NCBI RefSeq assembly: GCF_007565055.1
Contig: NW_022141546.1
Span: 186,001-250,000, forward strand
Direction of reading: 5' to 3'
DNA: 64,000 nucleotides
Source of the DNA: Rhinopithecus roxellana
Taxonomy: Eukaryota > Chordata > Mammalia > Primates > Cercopithecidae
Below, in pieces: positions 1 through 13,110 of this stretch; the stretch's first letter is position 1; each line of letters begins with the position of its first letter. The notes under the pieces are model-generated. The model was not told the origin of the DNA. It ran no database searches and saw only the letters and a list, made by a program, of their open reading frames with translations. The translations under genes and the position numbers were made by a program.

Positions 1-1240
1 GTTTCCACAAAACCAGTGCTAGCCAGTGGCTCCAAGGAAGAGTGATGTAAATCTCGGATGAATTCAGAAATCACAAAGCAGTTTCTCAGAAAACTTCTTT
101 CTGGTTTTTATCTGAGGATATTTCCTTTGTCACCATAGGCTTCAAAGTGATCCAAAATATCCCTTCTCATATTCCACTAAAACAGTGCTAGCAGACGGCT
201 CCATGAAAGAGTTGTGTAACACTGTGAGATGAATTCACACATCACAAAGCAGTTTCTCAGAAACCTTCTTTCTGGATTTTATCTGAGGATATTTCCTTTG
301 TCATCATAGGCTTCAAAGTGATCAAAAATATCCCTTCTCAGATTCCACAAAAACCATTCTAGCAAACGACTCCATGAAAGGGTAGTGTAATTCTGTGAGA
401 TGAATTCGTACATCAGAAAGCAGATTCTCAGAAGTCTTCTTTCTTGTTTTATCTGAGGATATTTCAGTCCTCAATGTGTTCCCGTATATCTCATTGCAGA
501 TTCTGCAAACATATTGTTATGAAACGTCTCAAGGAATAGAGTGGTGTAGCTCCATGAGATGAATTCACACATCACAAAGCAGTTTCTCAGAAGGCTTATT
601 TCCAGTTTTTATCTAAGGATAGTTTAGTTTTTAATATAGGACTCAATGCCCTCGGAATATACAATGGCAGATTCCACAAAAAGTGTTAGCACACTGCTCA
701 GTGTAACAAAAAGTGTATCTCTGTGAGATGAATACACTCATCCCAAAGCAGTTTCTCATAAAGCTTTTTCTAGTTTTTACTGAAGATATATCTTTTGTTA
801 TCATAGGCTTCAAAGCGATCCAAACTATCCCTTCTCAGATTGTACAAATACAGTTCTTGCAAACTGCTGCTTGAAAGAATAGTGTAACTTTGTGTAATGA
901 ATTCACAGATCAAAAAGCCATTTCTCAGAAAGCTTCTTTCTTCCTTTATCAGAGGATATTTCCTTTTTAAGCACAAGCCTCCATGCGCTAACGAATATCT
1001 CATTGCAGATTCTGCAAAAACAGTGTTAGGAAACTTCTCAATGAAAGCAATGGTGTAACTCTCTGAGATGAATTCACACACCACAAAGCAGAAGGCTTCT
1101 CTCCAGTTTTTATCTGAGGATATCTCATTTCTCACCATATAATTCTATGCTATCCAAGATGTCACTCCTTAGATTTCACAAAAACAGTGCTAGCAAACTC
1201 CTCCATGAAAGCCTGTTGTACCTCTGTGAGATGAATTCAC
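1..1240 (-). repeat. Alpha satellite, X-family monomers (first block)
   Basis: Tandem monomers of about 170 bp, read as the reverse complement of the usual alpha-satellite consensus. Each carries the landmarks TGAATTCACACATCACAAAG, TTTCTCAGAAAGCTTC, TATCTGAGGATATTTCC and CACCATAGGCTTCAA in fixed order. This block is marked by GTGCTAGCAAACGGCTCCATGAAAGAG-like spacers, seen in pieces, and by special monomers: one with CTCAATGCCCTCGGAATA near 650 and one with ATTCTATGCTATCC near 1,140. The same special monomers recur in the same order near 23,430-24,240. No CENP-B-like box is visible. The open frame at 770-1,138 is only satellite read in frame. Confidence 0.93.
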
Positions 1241-4200
1241 ACATAAGAAAGCAGATTCTCAGAAGCCTTCCTTCTGGTTTTTCTCTGAGAATATTTCCAT
1301 TGCTACCATGAGCTTCAATGTGCTGTGAAATATCTCTTTACGCATTTCAAGAAAACAATGTTAGCAGACTGTTCAATGAAAAGAACACTGTAACTCTGTG
1401 AAATATATTCCCACATCACAAAGCAGTTTCTCAGAAATCTTCTTTGTGATTTTTATCTGAGGATATCTCCTTTGTCACCAAAGTGTTCAATGGGCTCCCA
1501 AACATCCTATTGCATTTTCCATGAAAGCAGTGTTAGCAAACTGTTGTATGAAAACAATGGTGTAACTCTGTGAGATGAATTCACACATCACAAAGAAGTT
1601 TCTCAGAAAGCTTCTTTCTAGTTTTTATCTGAGGATATTTCCTTTTTCACCATAGGATTCAAAGCGCTCCCAAATATCCCTTTGCAGATTCCATGAAAAC
1701 AGTGTTAGAAAACTGCCCCATGAAAAGAAAGGTGTATCTCTGTGAGATGAATTCATACATCAAAAAGAACTTTCTCAGAAAGCTTCTTTCCAGTTTTTAT
1801 GTGAGGATATTTCCTTGTCAGCATATATTTCAATGCATTCCAAATATTCCTTCTGAGATTCCCCATAAACTGGGCAAGAAAAGTGATCCATGAAAAGAAT
1901 CATGTAACTCCATGAGACGAATTCACACATCCAAAGCAGTTTCTCAGAAAGTTTCTTTTTTGTTTTTGTCTGAGGATATTTCTTTTGTCCCCATAGGTTT
2001 CAATGCACTATCAGATATCCTAACACAGATTCCACGAAAACAGTGTTAGCAGACTTCTTATTGACAAGAACGGTGTAAATCTCTGAGATGAATTAACCTA
2101 TCACAAGCAGTTTCTCAGAAAGCATCTTCCTAGTTTTTATCTGAGGATATTTCCTTTGTCACCATAAGCTTCATTGCACTAAGAAATATCCCATTGCAGA
2201 TTTCAAGAAAACAGTGTTAGCAAACTGATGTATGAACAGAACAGTGTAACTCTGTGAGATGCATTCACACATCACAATGCAGTTTTTCAGAAAGCTTTTT
2301 TCTAGTTTTTATCTGAGGATATTTCCTTTTTCACCATAGACCTCAAAGTGCTTCCAAATATCACTTTGCAGATTCCACAAAAACAGTGTTAGCAAACTGC
2401 TGCATGAAGAAAAAGGTATATCTCTGTGAGATGAATTCACACATCACAAAGAAGTTTCTCACAAATCTTCTTTCTGGTTTTTATCTGAGGATATTCCCTT
2501 TGTTTGCATAGGCTTCAATGTGATCCAAAATATCCCTTTTAAGATTCCCCAAAAACAGTGCTAACAAAGTGATGCATAAAATGAATCATGCAACTCTGTG
2601 ATATGAATTCACACATCAGATATCAGATTCTCAGAAACCTTCTTTATACTTTTTCTCTGAGGATATTTCCTTTGTCACCATAAGCTTCAATGCACTGTGA
2701 AATATCCCTTTATGCTTTCCAAGGAAACAGTTTTAGCAGACTGCTCAATGCAAATAACACTGTAACTCTGTGACATGTACTCACACATCACAAAGCAGTT
2801 TCTCAGAAGGCTTCTTTTTGTTTTTTATCTGCGGATAAATTTTGTCACCATAGGATTCAATTCCCGCACAAACATCCTGTTGCATTTTCCACGAAAACTG
2901 TGTTAGCAAACTGCTGTATGAGAAGAATGGTGTAACTCTGTGAGATGAATTCAAGCTTCCAAAGCAGTTTCTCAGAAAGTTTCTTTTCGATTATTATCTG
3001 ATTATATTTCCTCTGTCACCATAGGCTCACAAATATCCTAATGCAGATTCCACAAAAACAGTGTTAGCAGACTGTTCAATGAAATGAATGGTGCAATTCT
3101 GTGGGATGAATTAATCCATCACAAACCAGTTTCTCGGTAAGCTTCTTTCTAGTTTAACTCGGAGGATATTTCCTTTGTCACAGTAAGCTTCAATGCGCTC
3201 CGAAATATCCCCTTGTGGATTCCAAGTAAACAGTGTTAGCAGACTGCTCAATAAAAAGAACACTGTAACTCTGTGAGATGTATTCACACATCACAAAGGA
3301 GTTTCTCAGAAGGCTTCGTTTTTGGTTTTTCTCTGAGGATATTTCCTTTATCACCCTAGGCTTCAATGCTCTCCAACATATCCTAATGCAGATTCCACAA
3401 AAAGAGTGTTAGCAGACTGCTCAATTAAAAGAACAGTGTAACACTGTGAATTGAATTAACCCATCACAATGTAGTTTCTCAGAAAGCTTCTTTCTAGGTT
3501 TTATCTGAAGATATTTTCTTTATCAACATAGGACTCAATGTGCTAACAAATATCCCTTTGCAGATTCTATGAAAACAGTATTAGCAAAGGGCTTCTTGAA
3601 GAGAAAGGTGTAACTCTGTGAGATGAATTCACACATCACAAAGAAGTTTCTCAGAAAGATTTTTTCTAGTTTTTATCTGAGGATATTTCCTTTGTCACCA
3701 TAAGCTTCATTGCGCTAAGAAATATCCCGTTGTAGTTTCCAAGAAAACAGTGTAGCAAACTGTTCAATGAAAAGAACAGTGTAACTCTGTGAGACGCATT
3801 CACAAATCACAATGCAGTTTCTTAGAAAGCTTCTTTCTATTTTTTATCCGTGGATATTTCCTTTTTCACCATAAGCCTCAATGCAGTCCAAAATATCACT
3901 TTGAAGATTCCACGAAAATAGTGTTAGCCAACTGCTTCATGAACAGAAAGGTGAAACACTGTGAGATGAATTTACACATCCAAAAGAAGTTTCTCAGAAA
4001 GCTTCTTTCCGCGTTTTATCAGAGTATATTTCCTTGTCATCATAGGCTTTAATGCGATCCAAAATATTCCTTCTCAGATTCCCCAAAAACAGTGCTAACA
4101 AAGTGATCCATGAAAAGAGTCTAGAAACTCCGTGAGATGAATTCACACATTCAAAGCACTTTCCCAGAAAGCTTCATTCTAGTTTTTATCTCAGAATATT

Positions 4201-5780
4201 TTCATTGTCACTGTAGACTTCAATGTGCTCCCACGTATCCTAATGCAGATTCCAGGAAAACAGTGTGAGCAGACTGCACAAAAAAAAAGAACGGTGTAAC
4301 TCTATGAGACGGATTAACCCATCACTTCACCATATTCCTCAATGCGCTCCCAAATATCACTTTGCATATTCCACGAAAACAGTGTTAGCAAACTGCTTCA
4401 TGAAGAGAAGCATGTAACTGTGTGGGATGAATTCACAAATCACAAGGAAGTTTCTCAGAAAGCTTTGTAGTTGTTATTTGAGGATATTTCCTTTGTCAAC
4501 GTAGGCTTCACTGCAATCCAAAGTATCCCTTCTCACATTCCCCAAAACAGTGGTAACAAACTGCTCCATGAAAGGAATGTGTGATTCTGTGAGATGAATT
4601 CACACATCAGAAAGCAGTTTCTCAGAAACCTTCTTTCTAGATTGTCTCTGGGGATATTTCCTTTGTCATCATAAGCTTCAATGCACTCCAAATTATCCCT
4701 TTGAAGATTCCAGGAAAACAGAATTAGCAGACTGCTCAATATAGAGAACTCTGTAACTCCGTGAGATGTATTCATACATCACAAAGCAGTTTCTCAGAAG
4801 GTTTCTATTTGGTTTTTATCTGAGGATAATTCCTTTGTCCCCATAGGCTTCAATGTACTCCCAAATATCCTAAAACAGATTCCATGAAACAGTGTTTTTA
4901 TCTCAGAATATTTCCTTTGTCATCATAGTCTTCATTGCACTAAGAAATATCCCATTGCAGCTTCATAGAAAACAGTGTTAGCAAATTGCTCAATGAAAAG
5001 AACAGTGTAACTCTGAGAGATGCATTCACACATCACAATGCGGTTTCTCCCAATGCTTCTTTCTAGTTTTTACCTGAGGATATTTCCTTTTTCACCATAG
5101 GCCTCAAAGCGCTCCCAAATATCACTTTGCAGATTCCACAAAAACAGTGTTAGCAAACTGCTTCATGAAGAGAAAGGTGAAACTCTGTGAGATGAATTAA
5201 CCCATTACAAAGCAGTTTCTCAGAAATCTTCTTTCTAGTTTATATCTGAGCATATTTCCTTTGTCACCATAAGCTTCATTGCACTAAGTATCCCATTGCA
5301 GATTCCAAGAAAACAGTGTTAGCAAACTGCTCTAGTAAAAGAACAATGTAACCCTGTGAGATACATTCACGCATCAGAATGCAGCTTCTCAGAAAGCTTC
5401 TTTCTAGTTTTTATCTGAGAATATTTCCCTTTTCGCCAAAGACATCAATGCGCTCCCAGATATCTCTTTGCAGATTCCATAAAAACAGTGTCAGAAAACT
5501 GCTCCATGAAGAGAAAGGTGTAACTCTGTGAGATGAATTCACACATCACAAAGAACTTTCTCAGAAAGCTTGTTTCTAGTTTTTATGAGGATATTGCTTT
5601 GTCACCATAGGCTTCAATGTGATCCAAAATATCTGTTCTTAGATTCCCCAAAAACAGTGCTACCAAAGTGATCCATGAAAATAATCGTGTAACTCTGTTA
5701 CATGAATTAACATATCACAAAACACTTTTGAAGAAAGCTTCTTTCTAGTTTTTATATGAGGATATTTCCTTTTCCACCAT
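1240..5780 (-). repeat. Alpha satellite, mixed monomers with relic multi-monomer order
   Basis: About 27 reverse-oriented monomers. Several types recur: one with CTTCATTGCACTAAGAAATATCC (near 2,165, 3,700, 4,925 and 5,268), one with CATCCTATTGCATTTTCC (near 1,500 and 2,875), one with GAATTAACCCATCAC, and one with GAAGAGAAAGGTG. The spacing of the first type is about 1,535, 1,225 and 343 bp, that is nine, seven and two monomers. This suggests an eroded higher-order arrangement rather than random monomers. Two monomers are shortened by internal deletion, near 4,310-4,330 and near 4,885-4,900. No genes seen. Confidence 0.9.
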
Positions 5781-8650
5781 AGGCTTCAATGTGCTCCCAA
5801 ATATCCCTTCTCAGACACCACAAAAACAGTGATGCCAAAGTGCTCCCTCAAGAGAAACGTTTAGCTCTAGGAGATGAATGCACACATCATGAAGGACTTT
5901 CTCCAAAAGTTTCTTTCCTGTTGTTACCTGAAGAAATTTCTTTTTTCAGTTTAGGCCTCTATGCGCTCCCAATTATCCCTCTGTAGATTCCACAAAAACA
6001 GTGCTAACAAACTGCTCCATGAAAGGAATGATGAAACTCTGTGAGATAAATTGACTCATCACAAAGCAGTTTCTCAGGAACCTTCTTTCTAGTTTTTATC
6101 TGAGGATATTTCCTTTTCCACTATAGACTTCAATGTGCTTCCAAATATCCCTTCTCAAAAACCACAAAAACAGTAATACCAAAGTGTTCCCTCAATAGAA
6201 ACTTTTAGCTCTATGAGATAAATGCACACATCACAAAGAGTGTCTCAGAAATCTTCTCTCCAGTTTTTACCTGAAAAATTTTCTTTTTTCACCTTAGACC
6301 TCTATGTGCTCCCAAGTATCCCTCTGCAGATTCCACCAAGAACAGTGCTAACAAACTGCTCCATGAAAAGAAAGGTGGAACTCTCTGAGATGAGTTCACC
6401 CATCACAAAGCAGTTTCTCAGAAAGCTTCATTTCTAGTTCAAATAGGAGTATATTTCTTTTTCACTGTAGACTTCAAAGTGTTCATAAATATCTGCTCTC
6501 CAATAGGGCAAAAACAATAGTGCTGAACTGTTCAATCAACAAAGAGATTCAACTCTATGAGATGAATACACATAATGAAACCATTTCTGGAACAGCTTCT
6601 CTCTAGTTTTTATCTGTAGTTATATCCTTTTTCACTGTAGGCTTCTGGGAGCTCCCAAATATACCTTTACAGATTCCATAAAATCAGGGCTACCAAACTG
6701 CTCCATGTTAAGAATCGTGTAACTCTGTGAGATGAAATCACAAGTCACTAGCAGTTTCTCAGAAAACTTCTTTCTAGTTTTTGTTTGAGGATATTTCCTT
6801 TTCACCCTAAGCATCAACGCACTCCAAAGTATCCCATTGCAGATTTCAAGAAAACAGTGGTAGCAAAATGATCAATGAAAAGAACAGTGCAACTCTGTGA
6901 GATGAATTCACACATCCCAAAGCAGTTTCTAAAAAAGCTTCTTTCTGGTTTTTATCTGGGGATATTTTGAATGTCACCATAGGCTCTTATGTGCTCCAAA
7001 ATATCCTATCAAAGAATTCATGAAAACATTGTTACCAAACTGCTGAATGAAAAGAACGTTGTCACTCTGTGAGATGAATTCACACATCCCAAAGCAGTTT
7101 CTCAGAAAGCTTCGTTCTAGTTCTTATCTGAGTACATTTCCTTTTTCACTATAGGCCTCAATGCACTCCCAAAAATCCCTTTGGAGATTACACAAAAACA
7201 GTGTTGGCAAACTGCTCCATGAAAAGAAAGGTGTAACTCTGTGACATGAATTGACACATCACAAAGAACTTTCTCAGAAACCTTCTTTCTGGTTTTAATC
7301 TGAGGATACTTCCTTTGTCATCATAGGCTTCAATGCAATCCAAATTATCCCTTTCTCAGATTTCCCAAAAACAGTGCTACCAAACTACCAATCATGTAAC
7401 TCTTATAGATGAAATAACACATTACAAAGCAGTTTGTCAGAAAGCTTCTTTGTAGTTTTTATATCAGGATATATCGTTTTCCACCATAGGCCTCAATGCG
7501 ATCCCAAATATCCCTTCTGAAACGCCACAAAAAGAGTGATACCAAAGTGGTCCCTCAACAGAAACCTTTACCTCTATGAGATGAATGCAAACCTCACAAA
7601 GGAGTTTCTCAGAATGCTTATTTGCAGTTTTTACCTGAAGAATATTCTTTTTTCACCTTAGGCCTCTATGCGCTCTGAAATATTCCTCTGCCAATGCCAC
7701 AAAACCAGTGCTACCAAACTGTGCATTGAAAAGAAACATTTAACCATGTGAACTAAATTCATCCATTACAAAGTTTTTTCTCAGGAAGCTTGTTTGAAGT
7801 TTTATCTGAGGATATTTCATTTGTCAGCATAGGCTTGAATGCAATCCAAAATATCCTTTCACAGATTCCACAAAATCAGTGTTAACAAACTGCTCCATGA
7901 AAGGAAATTATAAGTCTGTGAGATGAATTCACATATTAGAAAGTAGATTAACAGAAAGCTTCTTTCTACTTTTTATCTGAGAATATTTCCTTTTCCACAA
8001 TAGGCTTCAATGGTCTCCCAAATACCCCTTCTCAGACACCACAAAAACATTGAAGCCAAAGTGCTCCCTCCACAGAAACGTTTAGCTCTATGAGATGAAT
8101 ACACACATCATAAAGTAGTTTCTCAGAAAACTTCTTTCCAGTTTCTATCAGAAGAATTGTTTTTTTTTTACCTTAGTCTTCAATGTGCTCCCAATTATCC
8201 CTCTGCAGATTCTGTGAAAACAGTGCTACCAAATTGCTCAATGAAAAGAAAGGTGTAACTCTGTGAGATAAATTCACCCATTACAAAGTAGTCTCTTAGA
8301 AAGTTTCTTTCTAGTATAAATCTGATGATATTTCCTTTTTCATCATAGGCTTCAATGGGCTCCCACCTATATCCTCTCAGATACCACAAAAATAGTGATG
8401 CCTAAGTGCTCAATCAACAAAAAGGTTAAACTCTATGAGATGAATAAAATAAACGCATCAAAAACAATTTCTTGAAAAACTTCTCTCCAGTTTTTATCCG
8501 AAGTTATTTCTTTTTTCACCATACACCTCTAGGAGTTCCCAAATATCCCTTTGCAGATTCCATAAAAGCAGTGCTACCAAACTGTTCCATGTATAGAATC
8601 GTGTAACTCTTTGAGAGGAATTCACAAATCACAAGGCAGTTTTTCAGAAC
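5780..8650 (-). repeat. Alpha satellite, divergent block with CCAAAGTG(C/T)TCCCTC monomers
   Basis: About 17 reverse monomers. A subset near 5,830, 6,175, 7,535 and 8,050, with a weaker one near 8,395, replaces the usual AGCAAACTGCTCCATGAAAAG segment with CCAAAGTGCTCCCTCAA(C/G)AGAAACGTTTA and has GAATGCACACATCA instead of GAATTCACACATCA. These alternate with ordinary monomers. I see the signature nowhere else in the window, so the block has its own amplification history. No coding content is supported. Confidence 0.88.
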
Positions 8651-11600
8651 TCTCATTTCTAGTTTTTATATGGGGATATTTCCTTTGTCACCCTTAGCTT
8701 CAATGCACTCTGAAATATCCCATTGCAGATTCCAAGAAAACAGTATTAGCAAACTGCTGAATGAAAAGGACAGTGTAACTCTGTGACTTGAATTCACACA
8801 TCACAAAGTAGTTTCTCAGAAAGCGTCTATCTAGTTTTTATGTGAGGATATTTCCTTTTTCAGTCTAGACCTCAATTTGCTCCCAAATATCCCTTTGCAG
8901 ATTCCAAAAAAACAATTTTAGCAAAATGCTCAAGGAAAAGAACAGTGTAAAACTGTGAGATGCACTTACACATCACAAAGCGGTTTCTCAGAAGGCTTAT
9001 TTCTTATTTTTATCTGAGGACATTTAGTTTTTCACCATAGGCCTCAACGCATTCCAAAATATGCCCTTGAAGATTACACAAAAATAGTTTTAGCAAACTG
9101 CTCCATGAAAAATAAGGAGTAACTCTGTGAGATGAAAACTCACATCAAAAATCTCTTTCTTTTATCTGACCGTATTTCCTATGTCAACATGTGCAACAAT
9201 GTGATCTGAAATATCCCTTCTCAGATTCTCCAAAAAGAGTGCAACCAATCTGCTCCATGAAAAGAATCATGTAACTCCGTGAGATGAATTCAGAAATCAC
9301 AAAGTAGTTTCTCAAAAAGTTTCTTTCTAGTTTTTGTCTGAGGATATTTCCTTTGTCACCATAAACTTCAGTGCCCTCTGAAATATCCCATTGCAGATGC
9401 CCAGAAAACAGTGTTAGCAAACACTTCAATGAAAAGAAAAGTGTAACCCTGTGAGATGAATTCACACATCAAAAAGCAGTTTCTCAGAAAGTTTCTTTCA
9501 AGTTTTTATGTGAGGATAGTTTTCTTTTTCACCATAGATCACAAAGTGCTCCCAAATATCCCGTTCCAGATACCACAAAAACAGTGTTTTCAAAACAGCT
9601 CATTGAAAAAACGGTGTAACTCTGTGAGATGAATTCATGCATCATAAAGCAGTTTCTCAAAAAGCTTCTCTCTAGTTTTTATCTGAGGATATTTAGTTTT
9701 TCACCATAGAGTTCAATGCACTCTAAAATATATCATTGCAGATTCCAAGAAAACAGTGTTAGCAAGCTGCTCAATGAAAAGAGCAGTGTAACACTGTGAG
9801 ATGAATTCACACATCAAAAAATAGTTTATCAGAATGCTTCTTTTTGGTTTTTATCTGAGGATATTTAGTTTTTCATCATGCTCTCTGAAATATACCCTTG
9901 AAGATTACACGAAAACAGTTTTAACAAACTGCTCCATTGAAAAAGTTGTAACTCTGTGAGATGAATTGCATACACCACAAATAACTTTCTCAGAAAGCGT
10001 CTTTCTAGATTTATCTGATGACATTTCCTTTTCAACATAGGCTTCAATACGTTCCAAAATATCCTTTCCCAGATTCCCCCAAAACTCTATGAAACTGCTT
10101 CATGAAAAGAATCGTGTAACTCTATGTGATGAATTAACACACCACAAAGCGGTTTCTCATAAAATTCTTTCCAATATTTCTCTGAGGATATTTCCATTGT
10201 CACAACAAGCCTCAATGGGCTCTGAAATATGCCTTTGCAGATTCCAAGGAAATAGTGTCAGCATACTGCTCAATTAAAGGAAGAGTGCAACTCTGTGAGA
10301 TGAATTCACACATCACAAAGCAGTTTCTCAGAAAGTATCTTTTTGGTTTTTATCAGAGGATATTTCCTTTGTCACCATAGGCTTCAATGCATTCAAATAT
10401 ATCCTATTGCAGATTCTACGAAAACAGTGTTATCAAACTACTCACTGTACAGAACTGTGTAAAACTGTGAGATGAATTCACATATCACAAAGCAATTTCT
10501 CGGAAAGCTTCTTTCTCGTTTTTTTCTGATGATACTTCCTTTTTCACTATAGGCTTCAAACTGATCCCAGATATCCCTTTGCAAATTCCATGAAAACAAT
10601 GTTAGGAAACTGATTCACGAAAAGGAATGTGTAACTCTTTGAGATGAATTCACACATCACAAAGAACTTTCTCAGAAAGATTCTTTCTAGTTTTTATCTG
10701 ATGATATTTCCTTTGTCAACACAGGCTTCAATGCGATCCAAATATGCCTTCTCAGATTCCCCAAAAACAGTGTTACTAATGATCCATGAAAATAATTGTG
10801 CAACTCTGTGAGATGAATTGACACATCACAAAGCTGTTTCTCAAAAACTTTCTTTCTAATATTAATCTGAGGATATTTCCTTTTCACTATATTCCTGAAT
10901 GTGTGCCTGAATATCCCACTGCAGATTAAACGAGAAAAGTGTTATTCACATATCACAATGCTGTCTCTCAGAAAATTTCTTTCTAATATTTATCTGAGGA
11001 TATTTCCTTTTCACTATATTCCTGAATGTGTGCTTGAATATTCCACTGCAGATTTACGAGAAAAGTGTTAGCCAACTTCTCAATGAAGAAAACATTGTAA
11101 CTCTGTGAGAAGAATTCAGATATCACAAAGCAGTTTCTCAGAAAGCTTATTTTTAGTTTTTATCCGAGGATATTTCTTTTGTCACCATAATCTTCAATGT
11201 GCTCTGTTGTATCCCACTGCACATTCCAAGAAAACAGTGTTAGCAAACTGCTGAGTGAAAAGTATAGTGTAACTACGTGAGATGAATTCACACATCACAA
11301 AGAAGTTTCTCAGAATGCTTCTTTCTTTTTTTTAACTGAGGATAATTACTTTTTCTACATAGACTTCAATTTACTCTGAAATATACCACTGCAGATTCCA
11401 AGAAAACAGTGTTAAAAAACTGCTCAATGAAAAGAAAAGTGTAACAGTATCAGATGAATTCACACCTCACAAAGCAGTTTCTCAGAACGCTTCTTTTAGG
11501 TTTCTATCTGAGGATATTTAGTTTTTCACCATAGGCCTCAATGCGCTCCCAAATATCCCCTTGAGTATTACATGAAAACAGTTTTAGCAAACTGTTCACT

Positions 11601-11753
11601 GGAAAGAAAGTTGAGGATATTTCTTTTTTCATTATAGGCCTCAGTGTGCTCCCATATATCCCTTTGCATATTACATGAAAACTGTCTTAGCAAACCTCCC
11701 CAAGGAAAGAAAGGTATAAATCTGTGTGATGAATTCACACATCACAAAGAACT
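8650..11753 (-). repeat. Alpha satellite, generic reverse monomers up to the L1 insertion
   Basis: About 18 monomers of the common reverse type. Near 10,850 and again near 10,976 the segment TTTCTTTCTAATAT is followed by CTATATTCCTGAATGTGTGC. The spacing is only about 126 bp, so one monomer has lost about 45 bp and been duplicated locally. Another monomer is shortened near 11,605-11,615. Satellite stops where L1 sequence starts; TTCTCAG is shared by both and blurs the joint. Confidence 0.9.
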
Positions 11754-11760
11754 TTCTCAG
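11738..11760. repeat. Left target-site duplication of the L1 plus transduced insert
   Basis: Twenty-three satellite bases, from CACATCACAAAG to TTTCTCAG, recur at 13,112-13,134 with two mismatches. The satellite phase therefore steps back by exactly this length across the insert. This is what a target-site duplication does, and it ties both ends to one retrotransposition event. Confidence 0.72.
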
Positions 11761-12071
11761 CAAGCTATCACAAGAACAGAAAACCAAACACCACATCTTC
11801 TCACTCATAGATGGGAATTGAACAATGAGATCACTTGGACTCTGTTAGGGGAACATAACACACCAGGGCCTATTATGGGGAGTATGGAAGGGTGGGATGG
11901 TATTGAGTTATACCTGATGTAAATGACGAGTTGAAGTGTGCTGACGAGTTGATGGGTGCAGCACACCAACATGGTACAAGTACACATATGTAACAAACCT
12001 GCACGTTGTGCACATGTACCCTAGAACTTAAAGTATAATAAAAAATAAATAAATAAATAAATAAATAATAA
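11754..12071 (+). mobile_element. LINE-1 3' end, 5'-truncated
   Basis: This is the last part of an L1PA-like element, sense on the plus strand. Recognisable pieces in order are TCTCACTCATAG, GGGAATTGAACAATGAGATC, GGGCCTATTATGGGG, GTAAATGACGAGTTG, GGTGCAGCACACCAACATGG, ACATATGTAACAAACCTGCA and CACATGTACCCTAGAACTTA. It then runs into AATAAA and a (TAAA)n tail. Only the terminal 3' UTR is present; no ORF2 sequence remains. The 5' joint lies between 11,754 and 11,761. Apparent open frames here on the minus strand are chance. Confidence 0.93.
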
Positions 12072-13110
12072 TCCTCGAAATAAAAAGAAAACAGCTTCAT
12101 GAAAGACTAAAATACTACAGTTCAGATGCACAGTTTTCTAATGGTTTCATTGAGTTAGAAAGAAAACTTTAACTATAAAAAAAGAATTAGATCTCATCTT
12201 TATTCTGGAAAGGGGTCAGCACACATTACATGTCAATACTCAACTCTTAATTTTCAAGATGAATGGAAGGGAAAAGAATGAATGAATCCAAAGCAAGAGG
12301 GTATATTTAAAAAATCACGTTTGATTTTGTAATTCAGTCAGAGGTAGATGAACCATAGATGTTCATCACCCATCCCAGGACCAAGTTCCTTTTCAGCAGC
12401 CCAAGTGGGACCATACATGAAATGGGTAAAACAAGGCTACCCTGGCATTGCCCTATTAACTTTCCATAGTTAGCTTTATACATTCTGCTTGATATTTTAA
12501 AATCAAAAGGGCTTATGGTAGAAGTCAGTTTATAGACAAAAACTTTTAAAATGGATGTCTCATTCAGGCTGTAACCACAGTTGTGTTTCCATAGTTTTGC
12601 CTTCCTGTTTCCCATCCTCTAACCTTAAAAATGTCTTATTCACTTTCTGTACTCTCATGTTCCACCCTCTGTGAAGATACGCTCCACAGTTTTAGACAAA
12701 GTGAATTCCTCTTAATGAAACTTCTTTGACACTCAAAGTCAAGTTTATAGCTTAGTAATAATTCTATGAACATCTCTTACCTCCTTAATTTGTCGGGAAG
12801 CTCCTTGAGTATGGATATTCTATCTTCATGTTACTTATTTTGTGGAGGTCCAAGAATTCCCGGCCCAGTTCTGGGCTAATGGTTGGTATTAAAGATGGAT
12901 GGAACAGGTTATTTCAGTCCAATTCATGCACCTTTATTCAAAATGGACAACATACCTGAACCCTCTAGGATAATTCTTTCTCCATGTAAATCATTAATGA
13001 CATTTTATTTTGTATTTCTCCAGATTAATTAAAAGAGTGCTGGGAAAATATTTTATATTTGCACATGAAATAAAGTACTGCTTTTCAGAGAGAAAAATAA
13101 AATAAAATAT
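12072..13110 (+). other. Non-satellite segment, probable L1 3' transduction with its own poly(A)
   Basis: About 1 kb of single-copy-looking DNA lies directly after the L1 tail. It ends with an AATAAA at 13,069-13,074, and about 18 bases later with an A-rich tail (13,093-13,110, AAAAATAAAATAAAATA). Satellite then resumes inside a target-site duplication of the bases that precede the L1. Read-through of an L1 transcript past its own weak signal to a downstream signal explains this. The stretch near 12,790-12,905 (GGGAAGCTCCTTGAGTATGG, CCCAGTTCTGGGC) faintly resembles an old L2 or MIR 3' end; that is a weak impression. The minus-strand frame at 12,334-12,615 has no recognisable product and is probably chance. 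An alternative is a chimaeric retrocopy of a 3' UTR. Confidence 0.65.
13069..13074 (+). promoter_or_regulatory. AATAAA polyadenylation signal of the transduced segment
   Basis: Canonical hexamer about 18 bases before the A-rich tail that closes the insert. This is the normal spacing for cleavage and polyadenylation. It is the evidence that the transcript ended here rather than at the L1 signal. Confidence 0.65.

Noticed and set aside
12334..12615. 93-codon minus-strand frame in the transduced segment
   Set aside because: No recognisable domain, and the segment's inferred transcript runs on the other strand.
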